In this document: piece by piece, positions 52,414 to 61,373 of the stretch | How positions within the stretch are numbered: position 1 is the first letter of the stretch | Layout of the letters: each line of letters begins with the position of its first letter | Assembly: GCA_965243215.1 (NCBI GenBank) | Contig: CBDEUJ010000005.1 | Span: forward strand, 1,302,001-1,366,000 | Source of the DNA: JAJEFO01 sp009843725 | Lineage (GTDB): Bacteria > Pseudomonadota > Alphaproteobacteria > Rhodobacterales > Rhodobacteraceae | Direction: 5' to 3' | Length of the DNA: 64,000 nucleotides | The notes under the pieces: model-generated | Seen by the model: only the letters and a program-made list of their open reading frames with translations | Told to the model about the DNA's origin: nothing | Database searches by the model: none | Program-made: the position numbers and the translations under genes

Positions 52414-53937
52414 ATGGGCATGGTAGGCTGGATCATTCTCGCAGTCGTCGTCCTTGCGGTCGTCATCGCGTTGGCGGCGTGGTGGTACAAGCGTGCCACG
52501 AACGAGGTCTCGCTCTTGCGCACCGGCATCGGCGGGCGGCGCGTGGTGATCGACGGCGGAGTGCTGGCGATCCCCTACTTTCACGAAATCAGCTCGGTGA
52601 ACATGCAGACGCTCCGGCTGGACGTGGACCGGCGCGGCGAGTCCTCGCTCATCACGCAGGACCGGCTGCGCGTGGACGTGGGGGCGGAATTCTACGTCTC
52701 GGTCATGCCTGATGCAGAGGCGATCACGCGGGCGGCACAGACACTCGGCAAGCGGACGTTCCAGCGCGACGAGCTGCGGAGCCTGATCGACGGAATGCTG
52801 GTCGATGCGTTGCGTTCCGTGGCAGCGCGCATGACGATGGATGAATTGCACGAAAACCGCGCGCAGTTCGTGGCGGACGTGCGCGACATGCTGAAGGACA
52901 CGCTCGCGCGCTACGGCCTGCAGCTCGACAGCGTTTCGCTCACCGGACTTGACCAGACGCCGTTCTCGGCGCTCGACGAAAACAATGCCTTCAACGCGGT
53001 GGGCATGCGCAAGCTGGCGGAAGTGATCGCCAAGTCGAAGAAGGAGCGGGCGGAAATCGATGCGGACAGCGAGGTGTCCGTGCGCCGCGCGGCCATGGAG
53101 GCCTCTCGCCAGCGCCTGGAGATCGATCTCGAGGAGCGCCGGGCCGAGATTGCCCAGCAGCAGGAGATCGAAACGCTTGCTGCCGCCCAGATCGCCGAGG
53201 TCGCCCGACGCAAGGCCGACAGCGAACGGGCGGCGACCGAGGCCAAGATCGAGATGGAGCGCAGCATTCAGGCCGCGGAGGTGGAGCGCGAAAAGGCGCT
53301 GGCCATCGCCGAGCAGGACCGCCAGATCGCGATAGCCGCCAAGAGCCAGGAAGAGAGCCGCGCACAAATGGAAGCGGACGCCACGCGGGCCGACGCCGTG
53401 AAGGCTGCCGAGGCGGTGGAAACCGTCCGCGCACTGGCAGATGCCGAACGCCGTGCGGAACTCGCACGCGTCGCCGCCGAGGCAGATGCAAGGACTGCTG
53501 CGGCACGGGCAGCCATTGAGGCCGAGAGCGACAAGGCCACCGCCAAGGACAAGGCTGACGCCAGGCGCGAGGCGGCGGAGGCCGAGAAGGCCGTCAAGCT
53601 TGCGGAGGCGGAGGCTGATCGCGCCCGGATCGAGGCGGAGAACGTCCGCACCGACGCTCTGGTGGCCATGGAGATCGAAAAGGCACGGCTCGAGGCAATG
53701 CCCAGGATCGTCGGCGAAATGGTCAAGCCGGCCGAGAGAATCAACTCGATCAACGTCCATCACGTGACGGGCCTCGGCAGCCAGGGCGGCGATGGCGCCT
53801 CGCGGACGCCCGTGGCCTCCGCCATGGACGCCATCATGGACATGGCGGTCCAGTTGCCGCTTTTGAAGAAAGTCGGCGATCAGATGGGCGTTTCCTTCGA
53901 CGAGGCTGCTGGAAAGGACGCCAAGCAAGACAAGTGA
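52414..53937 (+). CDS. Flotillin-family (SPFH) membrane scaffold protein
   Basis: A 507-residue protein. One N-terminal helix (WIILAVVVLAVVIALAAWWY) is followed by an SPFH domain with VIDGGVLAIPYFHEISSVNM and LRVDVGAEFYVSV. Residues about 200-430 form an Ala/Glu-rich coiled coil with repeated AEA/EAA and ERAEIDADSEV blocks. A C-terminal part follows (HVTGLGSQGGDGASRTPVAS). Flotillins organise membrane microdomains. Here it is the last gene of a transport-and-oxidation operon, 13 bases after the SDR and behind GAGGAGAAGGG, which suggests a scaffold for this transporter or its enzymes rather than a general house-keeping role. That is inference. Confidence 0.92.
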   Translation: MGMVGWIILAVVVLAVVIALAAWWYKRATNEVSLLRTGIGGRRVVIDGGVLAIPYFHEISSVNMQTLRLDVDRRGESSLITQDRLRVDVGAEFYVSVMPDAEAITRAAQTLGKRTFQRDELRSLIDGMLVDALRSVAARMTMDELHENRAQFVADVRDMLKDTLARYGLQLDSVSLTGLDQTPFSALDENNAFNAVGMRKLAEVIAKSKKERAEIDADSEVSVRRAAMEASRQRLEIDLEERRAEIAQQQEIETLAAAQIAEVARRKADSERAATEAKIEMERSIQAAEVEREKALAIAEQDRQIAIAAKSQEESRAQMEADATRADAVKAAEAVETVRALADAERRAELARVAAEADARTAAARAAIEAESDKATAKDKADARREAAEAEKAVKLAEAEADRARIEAENVRTDALVAMEIEKARLEAMPRIVGEMVKPAERINSINVHHVTGLGSQGGDGASRTPVASAMDAIMDMAVQLPLLKKVGDQMGVSFDEAAGKDAKQDK

Positions 53938-53938
53938 A

Positions 53939-53967
53939 GCCGAGCGGCATCGGAAACTCCGCTCGGC
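53939..53967 (+). terminator. Terminator-like hairpin after flotillin
   Basis: GCCGAGCGG-11 bases-CCGCTCGGC, a perfect 9-bp stem starting 1 base after the flotillin stop codon. No U tract follows. It closes the operon. Confidence 0.6.
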
Positions 53968-54139
53968 GCCCGGACCGGAATGCTCCAGATGCGATTGACG
54001 TCTCTTCGCCAATGCGCCGAGGACAACGAAGAGCGGCGGCCGCGGCAATCTGGCACGGACCCGGCATGAAGCGCCTCCACCGCCAACTGGTCAAGTGGGG
54101 CTTTGAAACCGGACACGAATGCTCTTGGGCGGGAAGCCG

Positions 54140-55276
54140 TCACTTCCTGAAGAGCTCTATGTACTCGTCGAAAGCGAACAACCGGTTCCGGCGGCCGCCG
54201 GTGATTTCGGCCAGGACGCCTTGGGCAACCATGTCCGTGATCAAGGCAGAGGCCGTGTTCGTCGTGGCCTCAATGATCCGCGCCGCCTCGCTCACATCCA
54301 CCACGGGACGGGCGTAAAGATGGCGCACCAGCGCCTGTGCGTTGTCCTGACGCCGGGTGCCGAAGCGCGGCAGTACGTCGCGCTCGATTCGCTCCTTGAT
54401 GGCGAGAATGTCGCGGAACACGCTAGCCGAAGCGCGCGCTGTTTCCTCCACGCCATGCAGGAAGAAGATCAGCCATTCGCGCAGATGATTGCCTTGCCGG
54501 ACCGCCTGCAAGTGATCGACATAAGTCGTCTTGTTGCGCTCAAAATAGTCCGAGAGATACAGCGCGGGCTTTGCCAACAGGCCCTCGGATGCCAGATAGA
54601 GCGATATCATCAGGCGCCCCAAGCGTCCGTTGCCGTCCAGAAACGGGTGGATCGTTTCGAACTGGTAGTGCCCGATCGCGATGCGAACCAAAGGGTGCGC
54701 GTGGAGGTCATCGGCATGCAGGAACGCCTCCAGGTCGCCCATGAGGTCCTCCACATGATCGTGGTGTGGCGGAATGAAGGCAGCGTTCCTGAGGCTCACG
54801 CCAATCCAGTTCTGGCTCTTGCGGAACTGGCCCGGCTGCTTGTGTTCACCCCGGACACCCGACATCAGGATTTCATGGGCCTGGCGCAGCAGGCGGTTGG
54901 ACAGGGGCAAGTTCTCCAGCGCTTCAATCGCGAAATTGATCGCGCGGATATAGTTCTGTACTTCCGCCCAGTCATCGCGCTCTTCAGGGTTCAGATCTTC
55001 GGCGTCCTTGAACGCGTCCTCGATGTTGGTCTGCGTACCCTCGATCCGGCTCGATTGCGTGGCTTCCTTGGCCACGTACATGCGGATGAAGAACTCGATG
55101 TCCGGGATCAGCTGGGCAAAGGCGTTCAGTTCTCCGAGCGCACGGTCGGCACGGCCCAGCAACTCTGACAGCTCCGGGTCGGCGATGACCCATTCGTGAC
55201 AGATGCGCTCTGGCAGGAAGGCCTTGTACTGATGCCGTTCCTCGGGCTGGCCCGACGTGAAGTCCGCGATGTTCAT
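54140..55276 (-). CDS. Fic-domain protein, class II, with C-terminal winged helix
   Basis: A 378-residue Fic enzyme, probably an AMP-transferase. The motif HPFLDGNGRLGR (residues 210-221) matches HPFx(D/E)GNGRxxR. An N-terminal inhibitory helix SSRIEG at 75-80 (S/T-x-x-x-E-G/N) precedes it, as in self-inhibited class II Fic proteins. Residues about 310-378 look like a winged helix (VDVSEAARIIEATTNTASAL, then GVLAEITGGRRNRL). This form is often autoregulatory and DNA-binding. The upstream region has repeats that could be its sites. Targets are unknown. Confidence 0.92.
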   Translation of the reverse strand: MNIADFTSGQPEERHQYKAFLPERICHEWVIADPELSELLGRADRALGELNAFAQLIPDIEFFIRMYVAKEATQSSRIEGTQTNIEDAFKDAEDLNPEERDDWAEVQNYIRAINFAIEALENLPLSNRLLRQAHEILMSGVRGEHKQPGQFRKSQNWIGVSLRNAAFIPPHHDHVEDLMGDLEAFLHADDLHAHPLVRIAIGHYQFETIHPFLDGNGRLGRLMISLYLASEGLLAKPALYLSDYFERNKTTYVDHLQAVRQGNHLREWLIFFLHGVEETARASASVFRDILAIKERIERDVLPRFGTRRQDNAQALVRHLYARPVVDVSEAARIIEATTNTASALITDMVAQGVLAEITGGRRNRLFAFDEYIELFRK

Positions 55277-55295
55277 ATTTCAAGAAGCGCCTCAG

Positions 55296-55400
55296 TTTCT
55301 GAGATACGAACAGGCTTGTCTCAAATTCCAGGCGGGAAGGCAATCGCTATCTCAGAAAGCCCCCCTGTTTTTGAGATAAGGCGGGCGCCTATGTCAAATT
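55296..55400. promoter_or_regulatory. Five operator-like half sites upstream of fic
   Basis: Five 11-base sites match TTTCTGAGATA or its complement with few changes: TTTCTGAGATA at 55296-55306, TGTCTCAAATT at 55317-55327, TATCTCAGAAA at 55348-55358, TTTTTGAGATA at 55368-55378 and TATGTCAAATT at 55390-55400. The first pair and the last pair each form an inverted repeat spaced by 10-11 bases. This is expected for dimeric binding, perhaps by the Fic protein's own winged helix. Confidence 0.6.
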
Positions 55401-55727
55401 CGGACCGGGCGGGCAGTTTGGCCTTGATCGGTCCGGCTCGCAGGAAACGCCGCTTCAGGGAGAGGTCGCTGGTCTTGGCATGGCGCGCAATGCCGCATTC
55501 ACTGCCTAATAGGCAACGATTTGCCGTCAAAGGCTGCCTTGACAACAGGATCTGGTCCAGTCCCGTCATCAAGCCGCCTTGCCGACAGCGGATCGTCACC
55601 AAACCGTCTTGGCGACGGAATCTCGATCAATCTTGCCATCAACGGGAATGCCGGACCCAGCGATTCATCGGGTTCCGGCCGAATTTGCCGCAAGACCTCT
55701 ATCCGTGGACTGCCAGCAAATGGCAGT
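55401..55727. other. 327 bases between fic promoter and ion channel, with imperfect repeats
   Basis: No gene is seen. Three imperfect copies of a roughly 35-base unit occur at about 55525-55620, each containing GTCA..CC(G)CCTTG..GAC(A)..GGATC. Nothing shows they are functional. Confidence 0.3.
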
Positions 55728-56159
55728 TCACTTCCGGCCTCGCTGGTTGAGGCGGACGCCACGGATTGTCTCGACGAGTATTGCCGTGAGCAGGCCGAAC
55801 AGCAAGAGCCCGTTGGCTGTAGCGACCCCGCCCAGCAACCGCCATTCCAATGGCAGGAGAATGTCGCCGAATCCGAGCGTCGTGAACGACACAAGCGCAA
55901 AATAGGCCGCCTCCTCGACATTCGCGAAGACGCCAAGACGATGAAAGGCCACGGTCCAGAGCCAGACCGCGACAGCAATCATGCAAAGCGTCCAGATCAG
56001 CACAAGAACCAGGACCGAAATGAGCCGAGGCCCGAGAGGCGGCCTGGCCGTCCAGGCCTGAAGGCGGAGCAATGCGGCTTCCATTGCCCACCATGACATG
56101 GCGACAACGAGAACGGTCGCGAGAGTCAGCACAGCGCCAAGCACGAGTTGTTCAAGCAT
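55728..56159 (-). CDS. Ion-channel-type membrane protein (two-TM, Ion_trans_2)
   Basis: A 143-residue protein with three or four hydrophobic segments: VLGAVLTLATVLVVAMSWWA, ISVLVLVLIWTLCMIAVAVW, a pore loop ALVSFTTLGFGDILLP, and ATANGLLLFGLLTAILVETI. The selectivity-filter-like TTLGFGD resembles the TxG(Y/F)GD of K+ channels. Such small channel modules may assemble as tetramers; regulators are not evident. ATG 56159 is used; the frame extends to 56246 in poor context. The start lies 85 bases from the P450 start. Confidence 0.85.
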   Translation of the reverse strand: MLEQLVLGAVLTLATVLVVAMSWWAMEAALLRLQAWTARPPLGPRLISVLVLVLIWTLCMIAVAVWLWTVAFHRLGVFANVEEAAYFALVSFTTLGFGDILLPLEWRLLGGVATANGLLLFGLLTAILVETIRGVRLNQRGRK

Positions 56160-56244
56160 GGTCCCGAGCCTTTCCGGAACGGAAGATGACGTCAACCGGC
56201 CGAACGTGGTTGAATCCGGCGCAAGGACGAATAGCGTCACGAAC

Positions 56245-57399
56245 ATGGCAAGGGCACCGGAATTCCATATCGATCTCGCGAGCTTCGCGTCGGATCCCTA
56301 TCCTGATCTTGCCAGGATGCGAAAGGAAGCGCCGATTGCGCATGTTCCCGAACTGGACGCTGTCCTGATCACGCGGCGCGACGACATCCATCGCCATGAA
56401 AAGCGGGTGGACGTCCTTTCGTCCGACCAGCCCGGCGGACTGATGACTGTCCTCATGGGGCAGAACATGATGCGCAAGGACGGCGAGGCGCACATGCGGG
56501 AGCGCCGGGCGCTGTTTCCCACGTTCAGCCCGCGCACCGTCGCCGATCACTGGAAACCGAGATTCGAGGCGGCTGCAACACGCATCCTCGAGGGGATCCG
56601 GCCGCGCGGGCGTTGTGATCTCGTCCGTGACTTTGCAATGCCTGTCTCGGCGGAAGCGCTGAAGGCCATCACCGGCCTCACCTCGATGACCGTCGAGGAG
56701 ATGGACGGCAGTTCCCAAGGCATGATCGACGGATGTGCCAATTATGCCGGGGACGCGGACGTCGAGGCGCGCTGCCATGCGGCCACGGCACTGATCGATC
56801 GCCACATCGACCGGCAACTGGACGCCCCTCCCGAAATGTCGGCGCTTGCCGTTCAGCTCGGGGCGGGGCTGCCGATGGAAAGCGTCCGGGCGAACGTGAA
56901 GCTGGTGATTTCGGGAGGCCAGAACGAACCGAGAGACGCGATTGCAGGAACCGCCTGGGCACTTCTTGACCACCCGGACCAGCTGGAACTCGTCCGGCGC
57001 GGCGCCGCGACCTGGCAGATGGCCTTCTCCGAATACGCGCGTCTTCACAGCCCGATCGGCATGTCGCCCCGGCGGGTTGCGCAGCGTGACGAGATCAACG
57101 GCATCGTGCTCGAGCCGGAGACGCGGGCGTTCCTCATGTTCTCTTCCGCCGGCCGGGATGAAGCGCATTTCGATCGGGTCGACGCCTTTGACGTCATGCG
57201 CGACACGTCCGCGGCCATCCCCTTTGGCGCCGGTCCGCATTTCTGCGCGGGTGCGGCCGCATCCCGCTGCCTGATTTCGGAAGTGGCCTTGCCGATGCTC
57301 TTCGACTCGCTGCCAGGACTCAGGCTCGCGGGAAACGTCGAATTGTTCGGCTGGGCTTTCCGAGGGCCTCTTTCCGTCCCTGTGGCCTGGGACGCCTGA
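56245..57399 (+). CDS. Cytochrome P450 with an atypical I-helix
   Basis: A 384-residue soluble P450. Heme-binding FGAGPHFCAGAAASR holds the axial Cys near 342, and the ExxR pair is in FSEYARLHSPI near 266. The I-helix oxygen-activation segment is VKLVISGGQNEPRDAIAG. In it the usual acid-alcohol pair (D/E-T) is not obvious, as Asn-Glu-Pro stand in its place. That may mean a peroxide-dependent or otherwise altered mechanism, or simply a divergent subfamily. There are no redox partners nearby. The start at ATG 56245 follows from the P450 N terminus (MARAPEFHIDLASFASDPYP). It is divergent from the channel gene. Confidence 0.92.
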   Translation: MARAPEFHIDLASFASDPYPDLARMRKEAPIAHVPELDAVLITRRDDIHRHEKRVDVLSSDQPGGLMTVLMGQNMMRKDGEAHMRERRALFPTFSPRTVADHWKPRFEAAATRILEGIRPRGRCDLVRDFAMPVSAEALKAITGLTSMTVEEMDGSSQGMIDGCANYAGDADVEARCHAATALIDRHIDRQLDAPPEMSALAVQLGAGLPMESVRANVKLVISGGQNEPRDAIAGTAWALLDHPDQLELVRRGAATWQMAFSEYARLHSPIGMSPRRVAQRDEINGIVLEPETRAFLMFSSAGRDEAHFDRVDAFDVMRDTSAAIPFGAGPHFCAGAAASRCLISEVALPMLFDSLPGLRLAGNVELFGWAFRGPLSVPVAWDA

Positions 57400-57446
57400 C
57401 GCGGTTTCTGGACAGGGCAGACCGGACCCACTATGCCGGTCCGGCC

Positions 57447-57920
57447 ATGGCAAAGCCAACGGAAAACCCGAACTACAAGGTGATCGCGGAGAACCGCCGC
57501 GCGCGCCGTGACTATGCGATCGAGAGCGACATCGAATGCGGCATCATGCTCATGGGATCCGAGGTCAAGTCGCTTCGGACCGGACAGTCGAACATCGCCG
57601 AAAGCTACGCTGCGGTCGAGAACGGGGAGCTCTGGCTGGTCAACTCGTACATCGCGCCGTACGAGCAGGCCATGTTTGGCCATGAGGACCGCCGCAGGCG
57701 AAAGCTCCTGGTTTCAAGAAAGGAACTGTCCAATCTCTGGAACGCGACCCAGCGCAAGGGCATGACCCTCGTTCCCTTGGTCATGTACTTCAATCACAAG
57801 GGCATCGCGAAGATCAAGCTCGGCCTGGGCCGGGGCAGGAAGCAGCACGACAAGCGCGAAACCGAGGCCAAACGCGACTGGAACCGCCGGAAGCAGAGAC
57901 TGCTCAAGGAGCACGGTTGA
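57447..57920 (+). CDS. smpB: SsrA-binding protein SmpB
   Basis: A 157-residue RNA-binding protein that brings tmRNA to stalled ribosomes. Conserved blocks: ENRRARRDYAIESDIECGI near 15-33, LMGSEVKSLRTGQSNIAESY, HEDRRRRKLLVSRKEL and the basic tail KRDWNRRKQRLLKEHG. Its length fits. It follows the P450 gene by 47 bases, but the two may not be co-transcribed. It converges on the next gene, with a hairpin in between. Confidence 0.97.
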   Translation: MAKPTENPNYKVIAENRRARRDYAIESDIECGIMLMGSEVKSLRTGQSNIAESYAAVENGELWLVNSYIAPYEQAMFGHEDRRRRKLLVSRKELSNLWNATQRKGMTLVPLVMYFNHKGIAKIKLGLGRGRKQHDKRETEAKRDWNRRKQRLLKEHG

Positions 57921-57930
57921 CGCAAATGCG

Positions 57931-57946
57931 ACAGCCTGCGCTGTCG
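57931..57946. terminator. Small hairpin between smpB and the membrane protein gene
   Basis: GACAGC-CTGC-GCTGTC, a perfect 6-bp stem between the convergent stops of smpB and the downstream gene. It probably serves both. Confidence 0.45.
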
Positions 57947-57948
57947 GC

Positions 57949-58944
57949 CTAGTCGAAGAGGCCCTCTATCTTGCCCAGAAGCCTGAACGCGCGCGCCGTT
58001 CTCGTGTCCGCCAGCGCAGCAATCTCCTTGTCGGAAAGATGGTCGCACATCTCGGAAAACGTCTTGTCGAAGTTGCGCAGAAAGTGCTCCGCGGCATCAC
58101 GAAAGATGGAATCCTGTTTCATTCGCTCGTCAAAAAGCTCCAGGCACTCGCGGTCAAGATCCCCGCCAAGTTCGGCTATCTCGTTTCCGCGCCCGCCCTT
58201 GGCGTATTTCCGCCACGTCCCCGGCCGTGTGCGTCCCGCGGTCAGGTCATCCATGTACAACGCGTCACGGCTGAACAGCGTCAGGATGTCTTCGCTCGCG
58301 CGGATCAAGCCGCCAATTGTCTGGTCCCTTAGGCCCCGCCTGTAAGCGGCCATCCCCTTCATGTCCTCGGCGGTGTCAGGAAAATTCATGGCCTGAATGA
58401 ACTCCGCGACAGTCAGTGGCTCGCCCTCTTCCTGCTCGAGCATCGCATGCTCCGGCTCCTGCCGCCGGAAAATCGTGGGCTTTCCCGCTTCCGATTTCGT
58501 CATGCCCTCCGCATCGAGGATCCACGTCAGGGTTGCCTCGAGACGCTCTTGGCCGTCGGCGAGCTCGCCGATCTTTCGCTGGATGCCGGGATCCGCCGGC
58601 TCCTCTCTCCTGGCCTGGCTGGCCTGGGCCTCGCGCATGGATCTCACGGCATGAATGAGCCGCTCGCTCTGCCCGCGCGAGACGCGCGCGTTCCTCATTG
58701 TGAACGCGACGATCCAGATCATTGCTGCCGGCAGCCCTGCCACCACGGCAACAACGACATGGAGGAGCGGAACCTGAAGGACGCTTGCCAGGGATCCCGC
58801 GGACCAGAACAGAACCGCACACAGCACGGCCCAGAGGACAGTGGCCAGGATCGCGATCATGTTCTCAATCCCGAGCCAGGGTTCAGGCGAGATGCCCGAA
58901 TGGCTTTCAGGGAAGTTCGCGGACTGAATTGGCGAGTCGGGCAT
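57949..58944 (-). CDS. Conserved-looking hypothetical membrane protein, two helices and a coiled coil
   Basis: A 331-residue protein with two N-terminal helices (IAILATVLWAVLCAVLFWSAG about 30-50, and VVVAVVAGLPAAMIWIVAFT about 62-81). A charged, coiled-coil-like stretch (RLIHAVRSMREAQASQARRE) and an alpha-helical C-terminal domain rich in charged residues follow (NFDKTFSEMCDHLSDKEI). I do not recognise a named family. It starts 4 bases downstream of the greA stop on the same strand and is likely co-transcribed with greA. Confidence 0.75.
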   Translation of the reverse strand: MPDSPIQSANFPESHSGISPEPWLGIENMIAILATVLWAVLCAVLFWSAGSLASVLQVPLLHVVVAVVAGLPAAMIWIVAFTMRNARVSRGQSERLIHAVRSMREAQASQARREEPADPGIQRKIGELADGQERLEATLTWILDAEGMTKSEAGKPTIFRRQEPEHAMLEQEEGEPLTVAEFIQAMNFPDTAEDMKGMAAYRRGLRDQTIGGLIRASEDILTLFSRDALYMDDLTAGRTRPGTWRKYAKGGRGNEIAELGGDLDRECLELFDERMKQDSIFRDAAEHFLRNFDKTFSEMCDHLSDKEIAALADTRTARAFRLLGKIEGLFD

Positions 58945-58948
58945 TGGC

Positions 58949-59419
58949 TCAGACGAATTCGATCTTGAGGATTTCGTAGCTCTTCTTGCCGCCCGGCGTG
59001 TTCACTTCGACGCTGTCGCCCTCGTCCTTGCCAATGAGGGCGCGTGCAAGCGGCGATCTGAGATTGAGGCGGCCGCATTCGACATCGGCCTCCGGCTCGC
59101 CGACGATCTGGTAGGATCTTTCCTCCTCCGTGGCCTCGTCGAACAGCATTACGGTCGCCCCGAACTTCACCGAGCCCGAGAGCGAGGCCGGATCGATCAC
59201 GTCCGCCAGCGACAAGACCGCTTCAAGTTCCTTCACCCTGCCCTCGATGAAGCTCTGCCGCTCGCGGGCTGCATGGTATTCCGCGTTTTCGCTCAGGTCG
59301 CCGTGCTCGCGCGCTTCGGCGATCGCGCGGATGGCTTTTGGGCGTTCGACGCTCTTCAGCCGCTTCAGTTCGTCGCTCAGCGCGACGTGTCCCGCGCGGG
59401 TCAGCGGTATCTTGTCCAT
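58949..59419 (-). CDS. greA: Transcription elongation factor GreA
   Basis: A 156-residue protein that rescues backtracked RNA polymerase by stimulating transcript cleavage. The N-terminal coiled coil has EAREHGDLSENAEYHAAR, with the acidic tip residues, followed by a C-terminal FKBP-like domain (VGEPEADVECGRLNLRSPLA, then GDSVEVNTPGGKKSYEIL). ATG 59419 gives MDKIPLTRAG, the family start; an upstream in-frame ATG at 59446 would add 9 residues. It is divergent from the ETF-QO gene. Confidence 0.96.
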   Translation of the reverse strand: MDKIPLTRAGHVALSDELKRLKSVERPKAIRAIAEAREHGDLSENAEYHAARERQSFIEGRVKELEAVLSLADVIDPASLSGSVKFGATVMLFDEATEEERSYQIVGEPEADVECGRLNLRSPLARALIGKDEGDSVEVNTPGGKKSYEILKIEFV

Positions 59420-59573
59420 GGCGCCCACGTTAGCTTGTTTCGCCAACTCGTTCTAGCAAACCGGTGGCCCCGGGTCGAGCGGATGTCCTCTTGCGGGTTG
59501 ATTCAGGGCACCCGATTGACCAAGGGGCGAGTGACCAATAGGCATGGCCACACCAAACCCGGAAAGAGGAGCC

Positions 59574-61226
<1,653 letters not shown>

Positions 61227-61373
61227 CGGAACAGCCAGCAAAACGGTGCGCCGGCTGTCCGGCGTGCGTCACCAGCCGCAGGACATGCCGATCTTCCCGT
61301 TGTCGACAAGGCACGGGATTGCGAAGGCGCCGACCGCACCTTAGGTTGCACAACGCAAATTCAGGAATCAGCA

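Noticed and set aside
52330..54048. A 572-codon - strand frame opposite flotillin
   Set aside because: Shadow of the Ala/Glu coiled coil; repeats of Leu/Gly/Arg only.
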